Shown: positions 20,021 to 28,268 of the stretch, piece after piece
How the letters are laid out: every line of letters begins with the position of its first letter
How positions within the stretch are numbered: position 1 is the first letter of the stretch
Source of the DNA: Pseudolactococcus raffinolactis NBRC 100932
GTDB lineage: Bacteria; Bacillota; Bacilli; Lactobacillales; Streptococcaceae
Length of the DNA: 64,000 nucleotides
NCBI RefSeq assembly: GCF_001591765.1
Contig: NZ_BCVN01000002.1
Coordinates: 62,001 to 126,000 of the forward strand
Direction of reading: 5' to 3'
Notes under the pieces: model-generated
What the model was told of the DNA's origin: nothing
Seen by the model: only the letters and a program-made list of their open reading frames with translations
Databases searched by the model: none
Translations under genes and position numbers: made by a program

Positions 20021-20689
20021 ATGAATGCAATAGAATTTAAAAATGTCACTAAATCTTTTCAAGATGGTGATGCAACCATTGAGGCCTTAAAAAACACCAA
20101 TTTTTCAGTTAAAAAAGGTGAATTTGTAGCGATTATCGGACCGTCTGGATCAGGAAAAAGTACCTTCTTGACCATTGCAGGGGGCTTACAGGCGCCATCC
20201 GATGGTGAAGTCTTGATTAACGGCAAGACTTTCAGTGGTAAAAAGGAAAAAGAACGCGCCAAATTACGGTTTGATGAGATTGGTTTTATTTTGCAGAGTT
20301 CGAATCTTGTGCCGTTTTTATCGGTCAAAAATCAACTCAAACTGGTCGATAAGGTGAGCAAAAGTAAGGCTATGACAAAAGGTGGGGAGCTGCTTAAACA
20401 ACTCGGTGTGGCTTCCCTGGTTAATAAATATCCAGAGGAGTTATCGGGTGGCGAAAGACAGCGTGTCGCAATTGTTCGTGCACTCTATCATGATCCTACG
20501 ATCATCTTAGCTGATGAGCCGACAGCAAGTCTCGATACTGACAAGGCATTTGAGGTCGTAAAAATCCTTGCGGAAGAAACCAAAGAAAAAAATAAAGCAA
20601 CGATCATGGTTACCCATGATTTACGGTTAGTTGATTATTGTGATAAGGTTTATCTCATGGAAGATGGTGTTCTGCGTGAAAAGCAGTAG
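20021..20689 (+). CDS. ABC exporter ATP-binding protein (HrtA-like)
   Basis: This 222-residue ATPase of the MacB/LolD class has Walker A GPSGSGKST at about 41-49, the Q loop at GFILQSSN, the signature LSGGERQRVAI, Walker B IILADEPTASLD and the H-loop His in VTHDLR. All catalytic residues are intact. It starts 13 bases after the permease gene and energises that permease. A strong terminator closes the two-gene operon. Confidence 0.85.
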   Translation: MNAIEFKNVTKSFQDGDATIEALKNTNFSVKKGEFVAIIGPSGSGKSTFLTIAGGLQAPSDGEVLINGKTFSGKKEKERAKLRFDEIGFILQSSNLVPFLSVKNQLKLVDKVSKSKAMTKGGELLKQLGVASLVNKYPEELSGGERQRVAIVRALYHDPTIILADEPTASLDTDKAFEVVKILAEETKEKNKATIMVTHDLRLVDYCDKVYLMEDGVLREKQ

Positions 20690-20711
20690 GTTAAAATGAA
20701 ATAACTTTAAA

Positions 20712-20745
20712 AACGCTAGGTCGGTAAAAAGACCTAGCGTTTTAT
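20712..20745 (+). terminator. Terminator after the exporter operon
   Basis: The perfect 11-bp stem AACGCTAGGTC / GACCTAGCGTT (20712-20741) is followed by TTATT. The 290 bases from here to the acyltransferase remnant are AT-rich and hold no gene I can support. Confidence 0.85.
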
Positions 20746-21035
20746 TATTGGTCTTGATTTTCGTGATTACGTAGGAAGGTTCGAACGCTATTAAGCGATT
20801 TTCTTTAAAATGGATTATTTTTTTATTATTATTGAGGGATTGTTTACCTTTATTTCACTTGTTAGATTGTATTTCGTGCATTTATTTTCTTTCTAACATT
20901 TAAGTATTTTATATGGTATTTTTGGTAGTGTTTTATGAGGTTAGGTGCAATTATATTTAATTTAGAAATAAAATTTTGTAAAATAATTATGAAAATGTTA
21001 TAATATAAATGATTAAATATGGTGGATGGATATAG

Positions 21036-22123
21036 GTGAAACAAGAAAAAAAGAGAAATATAAACATCGAATTGCTTAGAATACTAAGTATGCTACTGAT
21101 TGTTTATCATCATTATTCAGTTCATAGTAGCTGGATTTTTCCTAACAGTTTTTCTAAGAGAACAGCATTGATAAATATTATAGGTAATTTTGGAAAAATT
21201 GGTGTTATTATTTTCGTTTTGATAACTGGATATTTTTATTCTAAGCAAAGATTTAGTGTTAAAAAAATTTTCCAGCTATCAACAATTGCAAGATAGTATA
21301 CTATTCCAGCTCTTGTGATAAGCTTTCTTTTTATAGAAAAAGGGCTACATATGTCCTTGCAGGATATTGTTAAGGCAATTTTTCCCATTTCTTTTTCGGA
21401 ATATTGGTTTTTAACATCGTTTGTGGTTATTTTAATACTTCAACCAATACTTCAGCCATTTCTTGTTTCAGCCAACAGAATACAAAAGTTGAAAATGACA
21501 GGGTTAGTTATTTTACTTTGCCATATTCCATCTTTCATAGGTCTAGTTTCTCAAACGGATAACTATTTTTCCCTAGTATAGAATTAGTATTTGTTTATGT
21601 TATCTTGGTAGGTGACCTTATCAAATCCTTCGAACAAGAACTGTCAAATAAGTATTTTAAATTTGTTGTACTTTTCTTTACAGGTAGCTTATTACTAATT
21701 ATTTTTAAAGGGGTAGTATATCAACCTTATATTTATAACGAATTACCAAAAATTCCTTATTGGTTTTTAAATGGGACAGAAAGTATAAATGCAATCATTT
21801 TTGCTGGTACAACATTTATTATGATTAAAAAGATAAAAATAAAAAAATCAAGGTTTATTTTGTTTTTATCGCCATTAGTATTTGATGTTTATTTAATCCA
21901 TGATAATAACTACATGAGATCATTGATATGGGAGAAAATATTCGATAATAAAAACCACTTTAATTCTTCTTTTTTACTTTTTAGGAGTTTACTTGAGCCA
22001 CTAGTAGTGTTTTCGATTTGCATATTGTTAGCATTTTTTAGAGGTCAGATATCTAGTTTTATTGCAAAAATGAAAAAAGTCTCATTACCTCAAATTTCAG
22101 CTAGTGACAAACAAACCATGTAG
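21036..22123 (+). pseudogene. Decayed acyltransferase-3 (OafA/WecH-type) membrane protein gene
   Basis: Three consecutive open frames together encode one protein of about 360 residues. The N-terminal part reads INIELLRILSMLLIVYHHYS, typical of acyltransferase-3 proteins that O-acetylate surface polysaccharides. A TAG at 21294 interrupts the frame, which then continues without shift to 21581. A one-base deletion near 21570-21580 moves the rest into another frame, resuming with LVFVYVILVGDLIKSF. The GTG start at 21036 follows GGTGGATG. The region is clearly more AT-rich than its neighbours, suggesting horizontal acquisition followed by loss. Sequencing error is the alternative, but two independent lesions make decay more likely. 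Confidence 0.8.
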
Positions 22124-22143
22124 ATTCATTCTACATGGTTTGT
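22111..22143 (+). terminator. Terminator spanning the acyltransferase stop codon
   Basis: ACAAACCATGTAG pairs perfectly with CTACATGGTTTGT around ATTCATT (22111-22143), followed by a T-rich stretch. Confidence 0.75.
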
Positions 22144-22251
22144 TGTTTATTTTTTAATTATAAATACAATCATTGATTGTGTGATAATCTATTTGTGCCA
22201 AATTTGTGCTAAATTTTTTTAGAAAGTATTGTTTTCTATTTCAGGTAAAAC

Positions 22252-22282
22252 GTAAAAACCCTTATAAAACAAGGGTTTTTAC
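22252..22282 (-). terminator. Hairpin terminating the helicase-tRNA-Arg transcript
   Basis: The perfect stem GTAAAAACCCTT / AAGGGTTTTTAC with a seven-base loop lies just beyond the 3' end of the minus-strand tRNA. The GGGTTTTT run acts as the T-tract. It is symmetrical and could also stop plus-strand transcripts. Nothing else is seen between 22144 and 22313. Confidence 0.65.
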
Positions 22283-22313
22283 TTACGTATTATCGCCTAT
22301 TATGGTGCTAAAA

Positions 22314-22385
22314 TGTCCCCCGCCGGAATCGAACCAGCATCAAACCCTTAGGAGGGGCCCGTAATATCCGTTATACTAGAGGGAC
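22314..22385 (-). tRNA. tRNA-Arg (CCT)
   Basis: A 72-nt cloverleaf can be folded on the minus strand. The acceptor is GTCCCTC/GGGGGAC, the D arm GTA/TAC, and the anticodon stem GGCCC/GGGTT with loop CTCCTAA, giving anticodon CCT. The T arm is GCTGG/CCGGC with loop TTCGATT, and the discriminator is A. CCA is not encoded. It decodes AGG. It sits downstream of the helicase gene in the same orientation and may be cotranscribed. Confidence 0.92.
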
Positions 22386-22417
22386 GGATAAATGGCATTT
22401 AGCCATTTAGTATTATA

Positions 22418-23527
22418 TCATTTTAGATTGATAAATTCACCTGCTTTGAGCATTTTTTCAGGTTGTTTTTGATATTTTTTGACATTCTTTTCGTCAAATG
22501 AATTGCCGACAATGTTAACAACGACACCCGATTTACCCATACGACCAGTTCGGCCAGTTCGGTGGGTATAACTTTCAAGATTGACTGGGATATCAAAGTT
22601 AATGACATAGTCGAGGTCGTCAATATCAAGACCACGTGCTGCGATATCAGTTGCAAGCAGGAGTGTTATCTCACCATTTTTAAATTTCTCGATAATCGTT
22701 TTACGGAATCTACCATTGACATCGCTAGCGATAGAAACTGCTGCGATATTTTGGAAGGTCAGTTTTTCTTCGGCATTGCCGAGGTCTTCTAAACGGTTGA
22801 AGAAGACTAGACCACGCATACCAGGAATGTGAGCGATTTGTCGCAAGAGGTCGATTTTTTTACGATTTTCGACTTTGACCATGAAATGGTCAACCGTTGC
22901 ATCCGTTTTTTCGACATTGATCTCAGCCAAGTTAGGTGCGAAACTAGCCATGTTCTCATAAACTTCGTGTGCCGTCGCACTAGATGCGATAAACTGATAA
23001 TCCTTTGGTGTACGTGTGATGATCGGTTTTACAAATTTCCATTGAGAATCTTCAAGAAGGTTATCAACTTCATCGAGAATGATTGTATTGATGGCGGTCA
23101 TTTTGATTTTTTTGTCCTTGACCAGCTCTAACGCACGACCAGGTGTTGCAACGATAATTTCAGGCCCTTTTTTAATGCGCTCAATTTGGCGTTTAATACT
23201 AGCACCGGAAATAATCAGATTAGCGCTTAGGCTAAGAGGTTCAGCTAATGATTTCACGACTTCAAAAATTTGACCGGCGAGCTCACTGTTGGGGGCTAAA
23301 ATCAAGAGTTGTTGCCCTTGTTTTTTTTTTACTTTAAGTAAACTCGGCAAAAGATAAGCCAAGGTTTTACCTGTACCAGTCGGGCTCGTTGCGAGCACGT
23401 TTTGTCCCGATGAAATCACATCAAAGGATTGTTGTTGAATCTCTGTAAAGTCAGAGACAGAGGCTAATACGTCTGCCCAGACTTCGGGTAGCTTATTTTT
23501 TGTCAGCGTCAAATTTAATTCCTGCAC
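22418..23527 (-). CDS. DEAD-box ATP-dependent RNA helicase
   Basis: The open frame gives 369 residues from a GTG. A TTG 15 bases downstream (23512) has AGGA at a better distance, so either may be the start. The two RecA-like domains are complete: motif I TSPTGTGKT, Ia APNSELA, Ib TPGRAL, motif II DEVD (in place of DEAD), motif III SSAT, then domain 2 with ATDIAARGLDID and the HRTGRTGRMG motif VI. There is no accessory C-terminal domain. It unwinds RNA, probably in ribosome assembly or mRNA turnover. It overlaps the end of the oxidoreductase gene by 35 bases. Confidence 0.85.
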   Translation of the reverse strand: MQELNLTLTKNKLPEVWADVLASVSDFTEIQQQSFDVISSGQNVLATSPTGTGKTLAYLLPSLLKVKKKQGQQLLILAPNSELAGQIFEVVKSLAEPLSLSANLIISGASIKRQIERIKKGPEIIVATPGRALELVKDKKIKMTAINTIILDEVDNLLEDSQWKFVKPIITRTPKDYQFIASSATAHEVYENMASFAPNLAEINVEKTDATVDHFMVKVENRKKIDLLRQIAHIPGMRGLVFFNRLEDLGNAEEKLTFQNIAAVSIASDVNGRFRKTIIEKFKNGEITLLLATDIAARGLDIDDLDYVINFDIPVNLESYTHRTGRTGRMGKSGVVVNIVGNSFDEKNVKKYQKQPEKMLKAGEFINLK

Positions 23528-24488
23528 TTTCTCTCATGGCATAACTTGTTGCAGCAACGTTAATTGCCATACTTAGCCAGTTTTCATAGTCGTCATAATG
23601 TTTCGGGGTATTTGGGTCTTCAATCACTCTGGCAAAATCAAGTGCTTCTTCTTGCATGCTATCTTTGGGTGCCTTGATCGGTAATTCAAGCGTTGTGCCA
23701 TCTAATTCAATGAAACGCGCATAGTGGATCGCATTGACCGCATCAAGGACAAGCGTTCCAGTTGTTGTATAAATCTCATTAGGTAAAAATGAATTGTAGT
23801 TACCACCTGTTTTAAAGGCAACTTTAAAGCCTTCATAGGACAGGACACCGACGCCGGAAACGTCGATACCAGACTCTAGTAATTCAGCAGTGTACTGGGC
23901 ATACTTTGGCTTGCCGAAAAAGGCATGCGCTGCATAAAGCAGGTAAACACCCAAGTCAGCTAACAAGCCACCTGAGAATTTAGGATTGAATTTATTAGGG
24001 AGCTCGCCATTTAACAAGGCAGGCATTTTAGATGAGTATTTAGCATAGGTGAAATCCGCGCCAACAATGACTTTATCAGCCAAAAATTCACGAATAATTT
24101 CAAAGGATTTTTCATGTAAATTGCGTGCCGCCTCAAAGAAAAGAACCTTTTTCTGTGCCGCAAGTTTGATGATCTCATCCAGTTCAGCGGGGTTTGAAAA
24201 GGCTGGTTTTTCAACGATGACGTGCTTACCAGCTAAAATCGCAGCCTTAGCCTGCTCGAAATGCAAGGAATTAGGGCTAGCAACATAAATCACATCCAAG
24301 TCAGATCCGACAAACTCAGCCAAATTTTCAAAGACATCCACATGATGAAAATCTTCAGTGAAAGTGACACCACTTGCCAAATTGCGCGTATAAATCGCAG
24401 AAAAGTGATAATGCTTTGTCGACAATGCTGCATCAATAAAAGCACGGGAAATCCAGCCAGTTCCAATCACACCAAGTTTTAATTTCAT
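23493..24488 (-). CDS. Gfo/Idh/MocA family NAD(P)-dependent oxidoreductase
   Basis: This 331-residue protein has an N-terminal Rossmann domain with the dinucleotide motif GVIGTGWISRAF at 6-17 and the family EKP motif in HVIVEKPAFSNP, whose Lys contributes to catalysis. The C-terminal alpha/beta substrate domain includes the GGLLADLGVY segment. The family oxidises or reduces sugars, inositols and related compounds; the substrate is not evident here. AGGAGAT precedes the ATG. It shares a minus-strand unit with the helicase. Confidence 0.82.
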   Translation of the reverse strand: MKLKLGVIGTGWISRAFIDAALSTKHYHFSAIYTRNLASGVTFTEDFHHVDVFENLAEFVGSDLDVIYVASPNSLHFEQAKAAILAGKHVIVEKPAFSNPAELDEIIKLAAQKKVLFFEAARNLHEKSFEIIREFLADKVIVGADFTYAKYSSKMPALLNGELPNKFNPKFSGGLLADLGVYLLYAAHAFFGKPKYAQYTAELLESGIDVSGVGVLSYEGFKVAFKTGGNYNSFLPNEIYTTTGTLVLDAVNAIHYARFIELDGTTLELPIKAPKDSMQEEALDFARVIEDPNTPKHYDDYENWLSMAINVAATSYAMRESAGIKFDADKK

Positions 24489-24536
24489 ATTTTATCTCCT
24501 TAAATTAGGTTCGTCAATCAAGACAAACTACCTAAA

Positions 24537-25244
24537 CTATCGAAACGGATTCCAAAGTCGACCGCCATTCACGACAATCAAGATGATACTTATTATAACA
24601 GAAAATCCAGCAAGCCACATGGCCCGTTTATCGCGTACGCTTATCGGGCGCATCTGATACCAAGTGCGTTTTTGCTTTTTACCAAAATGACGGCTGGCTA
24701 GCGTCTCGTCGTGCTTTGCTTTCAGCAAAAATCGCACAGCGTCAAACCTTGAAAACTTTTGATTTTGGGCGATAGCAGCCTTATACAGTTTGGTATAGGC
24801 TGCGTTAAAACGAGAACTCAAACCGAAAAGACGACCGATAGTATATGACAACCGATAAGGCAATCCTACATAATTTAAACTAGCAGCAATCTCTAATGGC
24901 TGACTCGTCATCAAGAAAATCTGAAAGAAAGTTAGGATAATCACATCCTTAAAAAAGATATTGAGTAAGTAAATTGCTTCTTGAAGTGTTAAATCTGCGA
25001 TCCAACTGATATTGTAGTGGTAAAGTGATACACCATAATCAGGATCAAGACTAAAAGTAATCACAAGATGCAGGATAATCAAAATCCAAAGCCATTTAGC
25101 GAATTTAAGCTTTGCGCTTATAAAACAAGTCAGAGCTATCAAAGCCAGAACACCTAAGAATCGCGTATCGTTAGTTATCAAGGCAGCAACCATGGTCAGG
25201 ATAAAGATGAGGAATTTAGTAAAAGGGGTCAAAGATTTAATCAT
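24537..25244 (-). CDS. EcfT/CbiQ-like transmembrane component of an ECF-type transporter
   Basis: This 235-residue membrane protein has about five hydrophobic segments (roughly 8-27, 28-45, 50-65, 95-115 and 208-227) and a cytoplasmic stretch between them with conserved-looking helices (FGLSSRFNAAYTKLYKAA and DETLASRHFG). These correspond to the EcfT coupling helices that bear Ala-Arg-containing motifs. EcfT couples paired ATPases to substrate-binding S proteins for vitamin or metal uptake. It is coupled to the ATPase gene (TAATG overlap, GGAGG upstream). No S component is nearby. Confidence 0.72.
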   Translation of the reverse strand: MIKSLTPFTKFLIFILTMVAALITNDTRFLGVLALIALTCFISAKLKFAKWLWILIILHLVITFSLDPDYGVSLYHYNISWIADLTLQEAIYLLNIFFKDVIILTFFQIFLMTSQPLEIAASLNYVGLPYRLSYTIGRLFGLSSRFNAAYTKLYKAAIAQNQKFSRFDAVRFLLKAKHDETLASRHFGKKQKRTWYQMRPISVRDKRAMWLAGFSVIISIILIVVNGGRLWNPFR

Positions 25245-26308
25245 TAGAAAACCTCCTGTCTATCCATGAAAGGTAGTAACTTATCTTCATCGGTCACGAG
25301 GATCAGCGTAACGCCTTGGCGGTCGAGATAGGCTAGAATCTCAGGAAAGCCCTCAAATTCAGGTTGATCAATGATGACGATCGGCGTTGCTTGCATGAGG
25401 ATGCAAGCCGTTGTGAACAGACGTTTTTGGCGATAAGATAACTGAGACAGGCGAATATCTTTGACAGCAGTTAGTTGGCAGAGTGTGAGCAGCTCATTGG
25501 AAATGTCTGCATCACGGACGCGCTCTACAAAAATCATGTCATCAGGATTGGCCATGATGTAACCAATCTTTCGGCCACGTTTATCAAGAGATTGGTGGGT
25601 GACATCTTCATAGTAGAAATCAATTTCACCTGATGTTGGGCGAAAACCAGCTAGCATATCTGCAACGGGAATTTCATCTGGAGCTGTAATGGCGACTTTT
25701 TCACCCTCGTAAATGGTGAAAGACATTTGGTCTACAAGTTCTGTCACTGAGAGAATCGCTTTATCAGGATTAATTTGACGAGTGAGGTCAAGTTCTGCTA
25801 TTTGTCTAGTAGTTATTTCTTCTGATAAATCAATTACTTGATCGAATAAATTTGGATCAAAGTCACCTGACACGATCAGTGTGCCATCAAAAGCTTCTGG
25901 TAAAAATAAAGGCTCATCCAAGACCAAAATATCAGTGGGGAGGATGAGGAGTTGCGCTAAAGCCAGTAATTTCTTTTGATAGGTAGTCAACTCAGAAATG
26001 TCAGTGTTAAGGTCATCTGTCAAGTGATAAGCTTCAGCACTGGCTAGAATGCTTGTCTGCATTTCCCTAAAAGGGACAGCGTTATTTTCTAAGTTAAAGG
26101 CGAGGTTTTCGGCCACAGTACCAGGCACAAAATTATCGTCTAGGGTTTGAAAAAGGATATCAAATTGATGCTTAGGGAGTTTAGCGATTATTTTTTTCAG
26201 TAAGGTAGTTTTACCGCTCGCCATAGGGCCTTTGATCAAAATTTTGTCGCCAGTTTGGATGACAAGCTGGTCATCTTCTAACGCTAATAAAGTGTTCTTT
26301 TTGTTCAT
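25244..26308 (-). CDS. Compressed tandem ABC ATPase of an ECF-like transporter, second half degenerate
   Basis: Two ABC domains are packed into 354 residues, far below the usual 500 or more. Domain 1 (about 1-170) has Walker A GPMASGKTT, a weak signature (ISELTTYQKK) and Walker B ILVLDEP, but the H-loop position reads SGD instead of THD and the D-loop region is shortened. Domain 2 (about 185-354) has lost Walker A (ITAPDEIPVAD), keeps a signature-like LSQLSYRQKR, has the catalytic Glu replaced by Gln (VIIDQPE), and reads VTDED at the H loop. One composite ATP site may remain. It is coupled to the EcfT-like gene and divergent from udk. Confidence 0.68.
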   Translation of the reverse strand: MNKKNTLLALEDDQLVIQTGDKILIKGPMASGKTTLLKKIIAKLPKHQFDILFQTLDDNFVPGTVAENLAFNLENNAVPFREMQTSILASAEAYHLTDDLNTDISELTTYQKKLLALAQLLILPTDILVLDEPLFLPEAFDGTLIVSGDFDPNLFDQVIDLSEEITTRQIAELDLTRQINPDKAILSVTELVDQMSFTIYEGEKVAITAPDEIPVADMLAGFRPTSGEIDFYYEDVTHQSLDKRGRKIGYIMANPDDMIFVERVRDADISNELLTLCQLTAVKDIRLSQLSYRQKRLFTTACILMQATPIVIIDQPEFEGFPEILAYLDRQGVTLILVTDEDKLLPFMDRQEVF

Positions 26309-26318
26309 TATAGTATAT

Positions 26319-26327
26319 ATTTTACCA
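26319..26327 (-). promoter_or_regulatory. Extended -10 of the tandem ABC ATPase gene
   Basis: On the minus strand TGG-TAAAAT ends ten bases before the ATG at 26308, leaving an untranslated leader of about three bases. Confidence 0.5.
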
Positions 26328-26342
26328 AAAAATCAGAAAAAT

Positions 26343-26351
26343 TGATATAAT
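26343..26351 (+). promoter_or_regulatory. Extended -10 promoter of udk
   Basis: TGA-TATAAT (TATAAT at 26346-26351) ends seven bases before the ATG at 26359. TTTACC at 26321-26326 could be a -35. The predicted start site falls at the ATG, so the message should be leaderless. No Shine-Dalgarno site is present. Confidence 0.6.
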
Positions 26352-26358
26352 AGAAGTT

Positions 26359-26988
26359 ATGATGAAAAAACCAATGATAATTGGTGTGACAGGAGGGTCT
26401 GCTTCGGGCAAGACTTCTGTTAGCCAAGCCATACTGACTAACTTTTCAAACGAACAAATCGCTTTAATTGAGCATGATTCTTACTACAAAGATCAGAGTC
26501 ACCTTGTCTTTGAAGAACGCCTTAAAACCAACTATGACCATCCTTTGGCTTACGATACGACTTATTTAATTAGCCAACTTGAAGAACTTCAGCAGGGAAA
26601 AGAGGTCGCAATTCCGATTTATGATTATACGAATCATACCCGTAGTAAAGAGACTTACTGTCAAAAACCAGTAGATGTTATCATCGTCGAAGGTATTTTA
26701 GTCCTAGAAGACGAGCGCTTACGTGATATGATGGCCATCAAAATCTTTGTGGATACAGATGATGATGTTCGGATTATCCGTCGAATTAAGCGAGATATGT
26801 CAGAACGCGGTCGTAGTCTAGATAGCATTATCGCCCAATATCTGGGGGCGGTTAAACCTATGTATCATGAGTTTATTGAGCCAACCAAACGTTATGCGGA
26901 TCTGATTATTCCTGAAGGTATCAGTAATTTAGTCGGTTTAGATATCATTAATACGAAAATTGCATCAATTTTGAAAGAAAATAAGTGA
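26359..26988 (+). CDS. udk: Uridine/cytidine kinase
   Basis: This 209-residue P-loop kinase phosphorylates uridine and cytidine in pyrimidine salvage. The P-loop [12 protein letters not shown] is at 9-20, the [11 protein letters not shown] nucleoside-binding region at about 38-48, [11 protein letters not shown] follows, and the lid carries [15 protein letters not shown]. Two ATGs lie in tandem at 26359 and 26362. It stands alone and diverges from the ECF-like ATPase gene. Confidence 0.93.
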   Translation: MMKKPMIIGVTGGSASGKTSVSQAILTNFSNEQIALIEHDSYYKDQSHLVFEERLKTNYDHPLAYDTTYLISQLEELQQGKEVAIPIYDYTNHTRSKETYCQKPVDVIIVEGILVLEDERLRDMMAIKIFVDTDDDVRIIRRIKRDMSERGRSLDSIIAQYLGAVKPMYHEFIEPTKRYADLIIPEGISNLVGLDIINTKIASILKENK

Positions 26989-27025
26989 GAAAACGTTTAC
27001 AAATCTTTGTGAATTATGCTATAAT
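26988..27025 (+). promoter_or_regulatory. pta promoter with overlapping cre site
   Basis: TTTACA (26996-27001) and TATAAT (27020-27025) are 18 bases apart. AGAAAACGTTTACA (26988-27001), a cre match, covers the -35. Acetate-pathway genes are known CcpA targets in Firmicutes; a site at this position could activate or repress. Confidence 0.7.
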
Positions 27026-27063
27026 GTGTCGGTAAACTAAAAAAGGTAAGGGACGAAATATAG

Positions 27064-28047
27064 ATGAAAAATGATTTGTTTGATGGACTCAAAGCGAAAA
27101 TTGCAGGAAAAAACTTGAAAATAGTCTTTCCAGAAGGTATTGAACCGCGGATTATTGGTGCAGCTCACCGTTTGCAGACAGAAGAGTTAGTTACACCGAT
27201 TCTTTTGGGCAATGTTGAAGAAATTTCAGCAACATTGCGCTCGCGTGGCTTGCAATCATCGCTCTTTACAGTTATTGATCCAGCAGACTACGATCAGTTT
27301 GATGAAATGGTTAACGCCTTTGTTGAACGTCGTGTAGGCAAAGTGACAGAGGAACAAGCGCGTGACATTTTGTTGGATGTCAACTATTTTGGGACCATGT
27401 TAGTCTATATGGGCTTAGCCGATGGTCTGGTATCTGGTGCTGTTCACTCAACTGCTGATACAGTACGTCCGGCGCTTCAGATCATTAAAACGAAACCAGG
27501 AGTTTCACGGACATCAGGTGCTTTCTTAATGGTACGTGCCTACGGTAAAGAAAAATATATTTTCAGTGATTGTGCCATTAATATTAAACCGGGTGCTCAA
27601 GAGTTGGCTGAAATCGCCATTGATTCAGCAACAACGGCAGCATTGTTTGACATTGAACCACGTGTGGCCATGCTCAGTTTCTCAACCAATGGTTCTGGCG
27701 CTTCAGAAGACGTGACTAAAGTTGTTGAGGCGACAAAAATAGCCAAAGACTTGCGACCAGACCTTAAAATTGATGGTGAAATGCAATTTGATGCGGCATT
27801 TGTCCCAGAAGTTGGACGTTTGAAATTCCCGAATTCTTCAGTTGCTGGGAACGCCAGTGTCTTTGTTTTCCCTGATTTACAGTCTGGAAATATCGGTTAT
27901 AAAATTGCCCAACGTCTCGGGAATTTTGAAGCCATTGGTCCCATTCTTCAAGGTTTGAACAAACCAGTCTCTGACTTGTCACGTGGCTCGAATGAAGAAG
28001 ATGTTTATAAATTATCAATCATCACAGCTGCTCAAGCTTTGATGTAA
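27064..28047 (+). CDS. pta: Phosphate acetyltransferase
   Basis: This 327-residue enzyme of the Pta/PtB family (short, class I, no extra N-terminal domain) interconverts acetyl-CoA and acetyl phosphate in mixed-acid fermentation. Visible conserved blocks are VFPEGIEPR near 22, SGAVHSTADTVRPALQII, SGAFLM, DCAINIKPGAQELAEIA, MLSFSTNGSG and FPNSSVAGNASVFVFPDLQSGNIGYK (shown as part of a longer conserved run at about 255-285). A bidirectional 24-bp terminator separates it from the convergent Cof-type phosphatase gene. Confidence 0.94.
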   Translation: MKNDLFDGLKAKIAGKNLKIVFPEGIEPRIIGAAHRLQTEELVTPILLGNVEEISATLRSRGLQSSLFTVIDPADYDQFDEMVNAFVERRVGKVTEEQARDILLDVNYFGTMLVYMGLADGLVSGAVHSTADTVRPALQIIKTKPGVSRTSGAFLMVRAYGKEKYIFSDCAINIKPGAQELAEIAIDSATTAALFDIEPRVAMLSFSTNGSGASEDVTKVVEATKIAKDLRPDLKIDGEMQFDAAFVPEVGRLKFPNSSVAGNASVFVFPDLQSGNIGYKIAQRLGNFEAIGPILQGLNKPVSDLSRGSNEEDVYKLSIITAAQALM

Positions 28048-28087
28048 GGCTCAAGTATAAAATGAATCAGGGACAAAAGTCCTCTAA

Positions 28088-28144
28088 AAAAAAAGGCTAT
28101 GAAGGATTTCTATTAACACTAGAAATCCTTCATAGCCTTTTTTT
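28088..28144. terminator. Long bidirectional terminator between pta and the Cof phosphatase gene
   Basis: A perfect 24-bp inverted repeat (28088-28111 with 28121-28144) bounded by A- and T-runs serves both strands. Its core GGCTATGAAGGATTT resembles the hairpin after tkt at 41955. Confidence 0.9.
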
Positions 28145-28227
28145 GTATCAAATTTTGGTGATTCTATACCAAATCGGTATTCTATCTGGGAAACAATGCG
28201 AAATTGGTAAAACTGCTATTATTATTT

Positions 28228-28262
28228 GAAAAAGGCTAGGACAAAATGTCCCAGCCTTTTTT
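28228..28262 (-). terminator. Terminator of the Cof-type phosphatase gene
   Basis: AAAAAGGCT-A-GGACA pairs with TGTCC-C-AGCCTTTTT with one mismatch (28229-28261). On the minus strand it ends in a T-run directly after the gene's stop. Confidence 0.8.
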
Positions 28263-28268
28263 GGATGG

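Noticed and set aside
20862-21044. Open frame of 60 codons on the minus strand before the acyltransferase remnant
   Set aside because: It is AT-rich, has no ribosome binding site and shows no recognisable protein character.
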